A DNA stretch of 64,000 nt from Planctomycetota bacterium (GTDB taxonomy: Bacteria > Planctomycetota > Phycisphaerae > Phycisphaerales > UBA1924), in contig JAFEBP010000005.1 of NCBI GenBank assembly GCA_018242605.1, positions 768,861 to 832,860 on the forward strand, read 5' to 3'. Under the pieces are notes generated by a model. That model searched no databases. It was not told where the DNA came from and saw nothing but the letters and a program-made list of their open reading frames with translations. Position 1 is the stretch's first letter, and the number at the start of each line of letters is the position of its first letter. Of the stretch, positions 17,202 through 25,047 are shown one piece after another. Position numbers and translations under genes: made by a program.

Positions 17202-18356
17202 CGTTAGCTCCCGAGAGCGGCGGAACCGCCGCGGAATGAACTCAAACTGGCCGACCCAGACCCGGACTATGGCCGCTACGTACGTGAACCGTCGCGGTTC
17301 CTTCATGATACGGCCGAAACGAGAGCCCGAAGCACAGTCAGTGCGCGAATTGGGTCGTTATCGGGGCAGGCATTGTGGACCCCCTTCAGTCTCCGGCGAT
17401 TGATGCCTGCGGTAGAGGGAGGGTACTTATCGACTAGCACAGAAATAGGACGCAATGTCACCGCCGCACGGACGAAGTGATTGAGCCGGCGCCGCTGCTC
17501 CTGGCTTCGAATCGCTTCGGAAGACCCGGGCGATTGCGCAACTAACGCTAGTCCGCCTTGATGTGCTGTTTCAGGCAGTTCGGCTCCGCGTGGGATCATT
17601 GCATTCCGGCTCACCCATGCGTTGAACGGGGACAAGCGGATGAAGCGACACGGTCTTTCACGAGTTCGGGCGGTCAAAATCGTAATGGCATACACCCAAC
17701 ATCCAACTCGCCTGCGACTGAATGAACTCCGACGTCGGCACATTCATCAGCGTCGGCTACGCGCGTAAGTTCGGTTTGGTCACGTCGCAAAGCCGCATCA
17801 ACCAGGACCTAGGGTTGAGGATCCTCTGAACGGACCCCATTGACACACCCGCCCGCATCACCCCGCATATTCGCGCTGCCAGGAACAGAGTGATTGTTTA
17901 ACCAGCGGCAGAGATCGGTGTCGAGATCCGCCGAGACGAATCTCGAATGAGCAATCTGTCCCGCCAGGGACTTGCCGGTCTCTGCTGAGGACTTGCGTGT
18001 GGCTCGCAACGACATGGTTCGGTACTCCACGAACTTCGCGGACTCTTGAGGTGAGGCTCTTTGTCGGAGAGGTATGAGCATGCAGTCTCGTCCGCCCCGG
18101 CACATCGGGCGAATCGGCGAATTGCGACGACGCGAGACCAAGGCGTTGCTGTAGATTGAGTGGCTGAGTTCTTCCAATCGTTTGCAGAGTCGACGTTCCT
18201 TGCATCACCGGCTCGTCCCGCGATACGGTTCATGTTCAGTCGCAGGGTGATGGGCGGGCTGCGAACGTCCACCCGGCATGCAATCAGGCGGACAATGACC
18301 GGAGATACGACCGGTAGAGCGTCGGATGTGTGGTCTACCAATATTCGGAGGTCGCA
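17202..18356. other. Gene-poor region, 1.15 kb
   Basis: No convincing gene is seen here. Minus-strand frames of 122 to 147 codons (for example 17809-18177 and 17898-18341) overlap each other in different frames, lack ribosome sites and show no family motif. Base composition is less GC-rich than in neighbouring genes. The stretch could be a decayed gene or a long regulatory region for the subtilase (minus) and kelch (plus) genes. GGAGG at 18347-18351 is the ribosome site of the next gene. Confidence 0.4.
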
Positions 18357-19784
18357 ATGGGAATGAACCGATACACCCCCTCGTTTGCCGTGGTTTGCAT
18401 CACCTATGGCTCCTCGATCGCCCAGACGTGCGCTCCAAGTGCCTGGCGGTTATTGAGCGCGACGAGCCCCGGACCACGTCACTCGCACCAATTGGTGTAC
18501 GACTCCACACGCGGAACCGTCGTGCTGTACGGCGGCGCGTTCGGCGTTTTCCCGGATTACACGGAACTCGAAGACACCCTCGACCTGTTTGGGAACGCGT
18601 GGGTTGCAAGACCGATCCCATCGCCCTGCCCCAAGCGATGGGAATACGGCTGGACGTTCGATCAGGCGCGTGGCGTGATGGTGCTCAACGGCGGAGCGAG
18701 TTTCGTGGGAATCCCCGGCAATCCCAACAACCATCACATCGGCGGTACGTACGAACTGAATGGCAACGCCTGGACACTCAAGACGTTCGGCGGCCCCGAC
18801 GCCCGGCACGGCACCATGCTCGCGTACGACACGCGGCGGAACCGCGTGGTGCTTTTCGGTGGCAAGCACGATGTCGTTGGTACTTGGGAATGGGACGGCC
18901 AACGGTGGACGGCCATGAACCCGCCCTCACCCGTGCCTCCTCCGCGAGCGTTCGGAGGGTTCGCGTTCGACGAACGGCGGGGTAAGACCGTCTTGTTCGG
19001 CGGAGCGGACAACTCATTCAATGCGATTGGGGATGTTTGGGAGTGGGACGGCGCCGGATGGGTCCAGATCACCTCACCCACCCCGCCTCCCGCACGGCGC
19101 GGGCACATCATGGTCTACGACAGTTTCCGGCAAGTGTGCGTCGTATTCGGCGGAACCGGCCCGACCGGATATACCAACCAGATCTGGGAATACGACGGGA
19201 CATCGTGGATCCAACGGATCGTCGCCGGCACCGCGCCGGTCGGCAGAGACCTGTTCGGCTTCGCGTACGACCGTGGTCGGAATCGATTCGTCTTGGCCGG
19301 GGGCCAGAAGATCAACGGCCAACACAGCGACACTTGGGAGTTGCGCGGCGATCCGTACGTTCAAACCCCGCCGACGGCCGTGTCGGTGCGTGCAGGCGAA
19401 TCTGCTGAGTTGTCGGTGGAAACTTCTGGTGCGACGCCGCGAACGCTGCGCTGGCGGCGTGGCGGTGCCGACCTCGCCGACGACGGGCGCGTGTCCGGCT
19501 CCGCGACCGAGCACTTGGCCATGACGAACTGCGGCCCATCGGACGCCGGGCTGTACGACGTGGTGATCACGACGTCCTGCGGGACATTTTCGACGTTTCC
19601 GGTCAGGTTCGATGTCGTTTGTCCGTCAGACTTCAATTCCGACGGCGGCGTTGATGGTGGGGATGTCGATGCGTTTTACGCTTCTTGGGCAGCCGGCGGT
19701 TCACAGGCTGATTTCAATGGCGACGGGGGGATCGATGGATCGGACGTCCACGACTTCTTCCAGCGTTGGGAAGCGGGGTGCTGA
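18357..19784 (+). CDS. Secreted kelch-repeat protein with Ig-like domain and dockerin-like tail
   Basis: This 475-residue protein starts at ATG 18357, just after GGAGG; a signal peptide ends around S-S-I-A-Q. Residues about 30-320 are kelch-type beta-propeller repeats, with recurring G-x-V-V-L-Y/F-G-G and T-W-E-W-D-G-x-x-W blocks (at least five). Residues about 330-420 are an Ig-like domain (S-V-R-A-G-E-S-A-E-L, L-R-W-R-R-G-G, D-A-G-L-Y-D-V-V). The last 54 residues are two dockerin-like loops with W and Cys at the ends. It is exported and probably binds carbohydrate or protein partners; no catalytic residues are evident. Confidence 0.9.
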   Translation: MGMNRYTPSFAVVCITYGSSIAQTCAPSAWRLLSATSPGPRHSHQLVYDSTRGTVVLYGGAFGVFPDYTELEDTLDLFGNAWVARPIPSPCPKRWEYGWTFDQARGVMVLNGGASFVGIPGNPNNHHIGGTYELNGNAWTLKTFGGPDARHGTMLAYDTRRNRVVLFGGKHDVVGTWEWDGQRWTAMNPPSPVPPPRAFGGFAFDERRGKTVLFGGADNSFNAIGDVWEWDGAGWVQITSPTPPPARRGHIMVYDSFRQVCVVFGGTGPTGYTNQIWEYDGTSWIQRIVAGTAPVGRDLFGFAYDRGRNRFVLAGGQKINGQHSDTWELRGDPYVQTPPTAVSVRAGESAELSVETSGATPRTLRWRRGGADLADDGRVSGSATEHLAMTNCGPSDAGLYDVVITTSCGTFSTFPVRFDVVCPSDFNSDGGVDGGDVDAFYASWAAGGSQADFNGDGGIDGSDVHDFFQRWEAGC

Positions 19785-19985
19785 TGCGAAGACTCACGGG
19801 GCGCGGAGCAGTGCAACTGCCTGCTCATCCTGCCGTCCTTCCGCCGCGAGCGAATCCCCAAAGCGCCGGGCTGCGCGGCTCTCGTCCGGAGATTCACCCT
19901 CCGCCTGCAGTTCTGGGATCGACCGCCGGGCGGCACGGTACGGAGTTGCGGGCGAGGAAACTCGCCGGTTGCGTTGGGTAATAAG

Positions 19986-20069
19986 TGCCGAAGGAGGGAC
20001 TTGAACCCTCACACCTTTAGGGGGTACCGGATTTTGAATCCGGCGCGTCTGCCATTCCGCCACTTCGGC
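19986..20069 (-). tRNA. tRNA-Leu (anticodon CAA)
   Basis: The minus strand folds into a class II tRNA of 84 bases. The acceptor stem is GCCGAAG paired with CTTCGGC, with A as discriminator. The anticodon stem CCGGA/TCCGG holds the loop TTCAAAA, giving anticodon CAA. A long variable arm and a T-arm with GGTTCAAGTCC follow. The CCA end is not encoded. It reads leucine UUG codons. Confidence 0.97.
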
Positions 20070-20180
20070 TGGTGCTGGGAGCCATGGTAGCCAGCCAGTC
20101 GTGGGATTTGCAGTCACGGGTAGAACGAGGTGCCGCGCGGAGGGCGTGCGAACGGCCCCGCAGTCTCGCCCTCCCTGAAG

Positions 20181-20840
20181 TTACAGCTTCTTCGCTACCA
20201 CCATCCGCGACTGCATGAAGCCGGGAAGCAGGCTGTCGACACTGACGATCTTGAATCCCAGTTTGGACATGATCTCCTCGACCTCGCGCATCGAGTCGAT
20301 CGGGTACCAGGGGCCCCGCGGCGGGCGGAGCTTGTATTGCACCGCCTTTCGCATCTTGATCAGCGGGTCGTTCACGTACAGCATAATCGCCAATCGATCC
20401 GAAGAGACTCTGGCGAGTTCTTTGAGAATCGACATGCGTACTTCTGGAGGCGTGTGACCGAAGAGCCTACAGGAGAAGGCGGCGTTGAACTCATTGTCTT
20501 TGAAGGGCAGGGCCTCTCCGTTCGCCTGATTCAGTTGGACGTTTTTAGCGTTCGCGAATCGCCTCCGGGCCACACTCAGCATCTGTTCGGATATGTCCAC
20601 GCCCTGAACGAACGCAAAGCGCTCGGCGAGAGGCACCAACGTTCTACCTGTGCCGCTGGGGAGTTCGATCACTCGCCACTCCGCGGGCATCGATCGCGCC
20701 GCTCTCGCGATGGACTTGATTTCCATGTTGTGGAAGACACGGTCTCGAACGTTTTTGAGCCGCTGGGCGTCGTACACCTCGGCAACGTTCGGATCCTGGT
20801 AGTTTGTTCTCGCGGGGTATTTGGAATCAACCTGGCCCAT
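20181..20840 (-). CDS. Class I SAM-dependent methyltransferase
   Basis: This 219-residue cytoplasmic protein starts at ATG 20840, five bases after GAGGAG. Motif I reads V-I-E-L-P-S-G-T-G-R-T near residue 57, in which S-G-T-G replaces the usual G-x-G-x-G. Motif II is V-D-I-S-E-Q-M-L near residue 82. N-G-E-A-L-P-F and N-E-F-N-A-A-F-S-C-R are the post-motif II and III regions. This is a type 11/25 methyltransferase core with an added C-terminal region (K-L-G-F-K-I-V-S-V). The substrate is unknown. It is a single gene between tRNA-Leu and the GH127 gene, on the same strand as both. Confidence 0.85.
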   Translation of the reverse strand: MGQVDSKYPARTNYQDPNVAEVYDAQRLKNVRDRVFHNMEIKSIARAARSMPAEWRVIELPSGTGRTLVPLAERFAFVQGVDISEQMLSVARRRFANAKNVQLNQANGEALPFKDNEFNAAFSCRLFGHTPPEVRMSILKELARVSSDRLAIMLYVNDPLIKMRKAVQYKLRPPRGPWYPIDSMREVEEIMSKLGFKIVSVDSLLPGFMQSRMVVAKKL

Positions 20841-20989
20841 CACACTCCTCGCTTCGGAAATTGCGAATCGTCATGGATGCTTCCCGAATCAGACTGAAGA
20901 CCACGCTGTCCTCAGCCTCTGGCACCCCACAGTAAGCGCCCGAAGCGAACGAAGCGGGGCGATTTGCGGCATTCTCCCGGCACGCGATG

Positions 20990-23404
20990 TCAGTTATCGG
21001 CGTGCAGTTCGACCTTCCATTCGTGAACACCCGCCGACCATTGATCCTGCATCGACACTTCCAATCGAAGTTCGGTCGTTTTGACAGGTTTGAATGTCAC
21101 CTCGCACCACCGGTCTTTCGCGACCGGGAAAGGACCGGTGGCATCGACCGGTTTCCACTCATCACCCTCCTTGAAGAGCAATCGCCACGACTTGGGCACA
21201 CGGCATTCGCCGCGACCCGTGTCGTCAAACCAATACACCCTGGCGGATCCGAGCGTGACCGGCATTGACCAGGTGTATCCGACCCATTCGGTGCCACCCT
21301 TGTGCGGCCACCAGTGGCAAAGCGCCGCGGGCTGCTCGGCCGAGTTCCCCGGCTCTGCGCCGTCGTGGATGCCCTCGGGGTTCGCGATGTTGCTGAGGTA
21401 CGACACCCCCACTTTCGCGCTGGACTCCGGGCCTGTGATTCGAGGCGGGGGAGGAGAGCTCGGTAACCAGACCTGCATGGGGCCGGGCGAGCGGTTATCC
21501 CACGCATAATACGGAATGGCGGTGAAGCCGACTGATCTGGGCTTGCTTGAAGTTCGGTAGAGCGTTCCGGTCCACTCCGGTTGCTGGGCCACCACCGCGG
21601 TTCCCTGGATCGTCACGACTCCACCCAACAGATCGGGACGGCGCGAAGTTGTCAGAGCCGCGTCCGCGGGCACCGCGAATGACCAGAACGGCGCATCGAT
21701 ATCCGCGCCCTCCACGCAATACACCAACGGTCCGCGGGCGATGGCCAAGCGCCCACGATTCTCCGCGAGGTTCGGGTTCGCTTCAACGCGGCGGACGGGC
21801 ATCGGCAGCGACAAGGCTACGCGATCACCCTTCTTCCACTCACGGTCAATCACGATGTACCCCTTGACGACCTCGGGCTTGTCAACGCGTTGACCATTGA
21901 GTTCGATGCCGGCGCCCTCGCACCACCCGGGCACTCGAAAGTGCACCGTTGCTCGAGCATTTGTATCGGCGGTGGTGGCAAAGGACACCTCGCCATCCCA
22001 CGGATAGTCTGTCGTCACATCAAAGCCCAGTTCATGGGAGTCGATCGTGGTGGCGACCTGACCCTGCACGTAGAGGTTCACCCAAAGATCACGGCCGCGA
22101 ACGGAGTAGGCGTAATCGCCCAGCGACGCGAGCGTTCGCATCACATTGGGCGGGCAGCAGGCGCAGCCGAACCACTCCGATCGATGATGGTTCCCCATGC
22201 TGGCCAGCGGATTCACGTAGAAGAACCGGGTGCCGTCGAGCGAAACGCCGGAGAGGATGCCGTTGTAAAGGGCGGTCTCGACGCAATCTGCGTACACCGA
22301 GTCGCCCAGGGCGACATTCATGCGGTGATTCCACATGGCCATCGCCACGCTGGCGCACGTTTCCTGATAGGCCGAGAGGTTCGGCAGGTCGTAGTCGTGC
22401 GTGAATCCCTCATTGCCCGCGCTCGGACCGATGCCTCCAGTCAGATACGTGTTTCGCTCCGCGGTGTTGCGCCACACGCGACGTGCCATCTTGAGAAGGC
22501 TGTCGTCCTGGCGTGCCGCGCCGATGTCGACGCACGCCGACATCAGATACCCGAACCGCACCGCGTGCCCGTTGGGGCACGTTTGCTCACGGACGGGGAC
22601 GCTGTCGAGCCAATACTCGCCGTTGTACTGGTCCTTGGGGGTCGCGTGTTCGGTCGCGAAGAAGTGCGAGCCCCGGGCGTTGATGAAGTAGGTCGCCAGA
22701 TCCGTGTACTTGGCGCGGCCGGTCTCGTCTGCCAGCTTGACGAGCGCCAACTCGATTTCCGGATGGCCGCAGTACCCGGCACGCTTGCCGGGACCGTCTC
22801 CGAAGGTATCGCACAGAAGATCGGCGTACTTTGTCGCGACATCCAGAAGCGTGGTCTTGCCAGTCGCCAGCTTGTGCGCCACCGCGGCCTCAAAGAGGTG
22901 GCCCGCGCAGTACAGCTCATGATGGTCCCTCAGATTGGAGAACCGCTTGTCGGGGGCGTTCACTTCGTACCACGTGTTCAAATAGCCGTCCGGGCGCTGT
23001 GCCGCGGCGATCTTGGCGATGATTCCGTCCACTCGGGCTTCGAGCTGTGCGTCCGGATATGCCCCGAGAGACATAGACGCCGACTCGATGCACTTGTACA
23101 TATCGCTGTCGATGTACACCGGCCCCTTGAATCCCTCACGCTTGCCCGCGGCGGCGAGTTCGAGGTCGGCGATATTCCCAAACTTGTCGAGCATGTCCAG
23201 GCCGTGCTGAAGCGAGACTTTGCGGTTCACCTCCCGCCGCGGGGCCCAGAACGCGTCCGCGATCTTGACCCGCACAGCGTTCGCGTGCTGTGGCTGATTC
23301 GCCGCCGATTCTGGCTCGGGCGCGATGAACCTCGCTTCGACGCTTGCGGTCAGGGCCGCGACCACTACCAAGTTGACTGCGCAGATCGGGAACACTGAGT
23401 TCAT
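20990..23404 (-). CDS. GH127 beta-L-arabinofuranosidase-like protein (DUF1680), secreted
   Basis: This 804-residue protein starts at ATG 23404 with GGAG upstream and has a signal peptide ending near E-A-R. Residues about 45-590 match GH127 (formerly DUF1680), an alpha/alpha barrel. Typical blocks are F-W-A-P-R-R-E-V-N near residue 52, D-G-Y-L-N-T-W-Y, H-E-L-Y-C-A-G-H, G-H-P-E-I-E-L-A-L and F-T-H-D-Y-D-L-P-N. G-C-A-C-C-P-P-N-V-M-R near residue 425 holds the zinc-bound catalytic cysteine cluster. Residues about 660-804 form a discoidin-like (F5/8 type) carbohydrate-binding domain. It removes L-arabinofuranose from plant or algal glycans. Confidence 0.93.
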   Translation of the reverse strand: MNSVFPICAVNLVVVAALTASVEARFIAPEPESAANQPQHANAVRVKIADAFWAPRREVNRKVSLQHGLDMLDKFGNIADLELAAAGKREGFKGPVYIDSDMYKCIESASMSLGAYPDAQLEARVDGIIAKIAAAQRPDGYLNTWYEVNAPDKRFSNLRDHHELYCAGHLFEAAVAHKLATGKTTLLDVATKYADLLCDTFGDGPGKRAGYCGHPEIELALVKLADETGRAKYTDLATYFINARGSHFFATEHATPKDQYNGEYWLDSVPVREQTCPNGHAVRFGYLMSACVDIGAARQDDSLLKMARRVWRNTAERNTYLTGGIGPSAGNEGFTHDYDLPNLSAYQETCASVAMAMWNHRMNVALGDSVYADCVETALYNGILSGVSLDGTRFFYVNPLASMGNHHRSEWFGCACCPPNVMRTLASLGDYAYSVRGRDLWVNLYVQGQVATTIDSHELGFDVTTDYPWDGEVSFATTADTNARATVHFRVPGWCEGAGIELNGQRVDKPEVVKGYIVIDREWKKGDRVALSLPMPVRRVEANPNLAENRGRLAIARGPLVYCVEGADIDAPFWSFAVPADAALTTSRRPDLLGGVVTIQGTAVVAQQPEWTGTLYRTSSKPRSVGFTAIPYYAWDNRSPGPMQVWLPSSPPPPRITGPESSAKVGVSYLSNIANPEGIHDGAEPGNSAEQPAALCHWWPHKGGTEWVGYTWSMPVTLGSARVYWFDDTGRGECRVPKSWRLLFKEGDEWKPVDATGPFPVAKDRWCEVTFKPVKTTELRLEVSMQDQWSAGVHEWKVELHADN

Positions 23405-23525
23405 CGGAGTTTCTCCGGAAGCAAAGCGAGGGAAGGACCCGGCCCGAGCCAGAGGATAGTGAGCGTGCGGAGCCGAATCGCAATCCCGATCTCGGATGGC
23501 CCGCGGTCCGGCTCACGACCGTACC

Positions 23526-24071
23526 ATGCCGCCCATGCCGCCCACGGGCGACTCGGGCCAAGCACAACCGAGCGACGCCGAACTTCTCGCCGCGATTTCG
23601 CGCGGGGAGGATGCTGCGTTCGCGACCCTCTATCAGCGGCATCGGGAGTTTGTCTTTCGAGTCGCCCAACGGTTCGCACGCAATGAGCATGACGCGGCGG
23701 ATGCAGCCCAAACGGTGTTCATCGACCTCATCTCCCGCGCCGCCACTCTGCGATTGAGCGGCAAGCTCAGCACCTACCTCTACCCGGCGTGCAAACACGC
23801 GGCGTTGGCAATTCGCAGGAAGCAACAGCGTCGCGAGGGGGCAAACCAAGTCACTCTTCCAGCGGCGGCGAATCCGTCCCCGACTCAGAGTGAAGCCTTG
23901 CGGCGTGCCGTCGATTCGTTGGCGGACTCCCAGCGTGAGGTCCTGCTGATGAGAATCGTCGACGGCATGTCGGTCGAAGAAGTGTCGCTCGCCCTGGCCA
24001 TTCCGCCGGGAACCGTGAAATCGCGCTTGCACGCGGCTCTTCAGGTGCTTCGGACGATTGGGCCGGACTGA
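23526..24071 (+). CDS. ECF-type RNA polymerase sigma factor
   Basis: This 181-residue protein starts at ATG 23526 (a second ATG is at 23535). Region 2 covers residues about 20-85 (D-E-A-L-A-type helix, F-R-V-A-Q-R-F-A-R-N-E-H-D-A-A-D-A-A-Q-T-V-F). Region 4 is near residues 120-170, with S-Q-R-E-V-L-L-M-R and a helix-turn-helix G-M-S-V-E-E-V-S and G-T-V-K-S-R-L-H. Regions 1 and 3 are absent, which is typical of ECF factors. It begins an operon with a membrane protein, so that protein is a natural candidate for its anti-sigma factor. It is divergent from GH127, with 120 bases between. Confidence 0.92.
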   Translation: MPPMPPTGDSGQAQPSDAELLAAISRGEDAAFATLYQRHREFVFRVAQRFARNEHDAADAAQTVFIDLISRAATLRLSGKLSTYLYPACKHAALAIRRKQQRREGANQVTLPAAANPSPTQSEALRRAVDSLADSQREVLLMRIVDGMSVEEVSLALAIPPGTVKSRLHAALQVLRTIGPD

Positions 24072-24181
24072 GCCCGCCAGATCTACCGAAGCGGCCTGTT
24101 TGGCCAGCCCCGCTGGAATTTCTGAAAATCATCATGAATTGACCGAACCGAAACGCCTCGGGGCGCACTGCATGGGTGGCC

Positions 24182-24592
24182 ATGCACGAGGACCCCCACA
24201 TCCCACCCGAACTCGCCCGGAATCTGCAAGGCTTGTACCCCGAGACCGAGCCATCCCAGATTGCGGAGGCTCGCCTCTTCGCGGCGGCAAGGTCTGCGCT
24301 CGCTCGTCGCAGACGCCGACGCGTGCTGTGGCGTCTGTCTCCATTGGCCGCCGCGGCCGCCGTGGGGCTCGCCGTTCTCATTCTCCCCCATCGCGCGACA
24401 CCCTCTACCGCTCTCAATCTGAGCACCGGGCATCGGATCGATATTCGTGACGCGTTCATCCTGGCGCGTGCCATTGAGAGCAACGCCCCGCCCGCCAACG
24501 GCGACCTGAATCACGACGGCCGAGTCGACGGCCGGGACGTGGACTTACTCGCGGCAGCGGCCGTGCGCCTCTCTAACCCGGGGGCGTTGTGA
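24182..24592 (+). CDS. Single-pass membrane protein with two dockerin-like loops; possible anti-sigma factor
   Basis: This 136-residue protein starts at ATG 24182. Residues 1-45 are cytoplasmic and basic (A-R-R-R-R-R-R-V-L-W), followed by one membrane segment (A-A-A-A-V-G-L-A-V-L-I-L). The outside part has an incomplete first dockerin half (I-D-I-R-D-A-F-I-L-A-R-A-I) and a full one (D-L-N-H-D-G-R-V-D-G-R-D-V-D-L-L). Position behind an ECF sigma factor and topology suggest an anti-sigma role, but no zinc-binding anti-sigma motif is seen. Its stop overlaps the start of the next gene (GTGA), so the two are coupled. The loops are close to classical type I dockerin, unlike the G-G-V-D-G-G type in this window. 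Confidence 0.8.
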   Translation: MHEDPHIPPELARNLQGLYPETEPSQIAEARLFAAARSALARRRRRRVLWRLSPLAAAAAVGLAVLILPHRATPSTALNLSTGHRIDIRDAFILARAIESNAPPANGDLNHDGRVDGRDVDLLAAAAVRLSNPGAL

Positions 24593-25047
24593 TCCCTCTG
24601 CGCTCACGGTTGTGGTTGCTGGCGGTTCTGGCCTCCTTCTTGGCCCTGAGCATGGGGACGTCGCCCCGCCGCTGCGAACCGCGATTCCTGGCGATAGACG
24701 TTTTTGTCGACTCCAAGGGAGTACCGCTCGGCGCGTACCAGTGTGAACTGGATGCAGCTAACTCCGTCATCGTCGGCATCGAAGGCGGCGAGCACGCGGC
24801 GTTTGCTGGCCCGCCCCACTACGACCCGGCAGCGATGCAGCAAGAGCACGTCATCATCGCGGCATATTCCTTGCGGGGTGATCTGCCGATTGGACGCACG
24901 CGTGTGGCACGCGTTCACCTGATGGCCTCAGTCGCAGTTGCACCGATAGTGACGCTGTCGCTGACAACCGCCGCCGACAGCCAAGCCCAGCGCATCGATG
25001 CCGCGGCCTCCTTCGCCTTCACGCCCGCTTCCGGAGATTCCAAGTGA
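24589..25047 (+). CDS. Secreted cohesin-like protein
   Basis: This 152-residue protein starts at GTG 24589, overlapping the upstream stop. A signal peptide covers residues 1-23. The remainder is beta-rich, with F-L-A-I-D-V-F-V-D-S-K-G, G-A-Y-Q-C-E-L-D, V-I-I-A-A-Y-S-L and G-R-T-R-V-A-R-V-H-L. Order and spacing resemble the jelly-roll cohesin fold, in which a strand with G-A/F-Q-x-x-L is followed by a P-x-Y-D-P region and then V-R-I-A. The call is inference. It fits the upstream protein, which carries dockerin-like loops, so the two could bind each other. Its stop overlaps the start of the VIT/vWA gene. Confidence 0.7.
   Translation: MIPLRSRLWLLAVLASFLALSMGTSPRRCEPRFLAIDVFVDSKGVPLGAYQCELDAANSVIVGIEGGEHAAFAGPPHYDPAAMQQEHVIIAAYSLRGDLPIGRTRVARVHLMASVAVAPIVTLSLTTAADSQAQRIDAAASFAFTPASGDSK

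Noticed and set aside
17809..18341. Overlapping minus-strand frames of 122-147 codons
   Set aside because: They overlap in different frames, lack ribosome sites and recognisable motifs.
21890..23398. Plus-strand open frame of 502 codons opposite GH127
   Set aside because: Antisense to the well-supported GH127 gene; composition is unlike real proteins of this genome.
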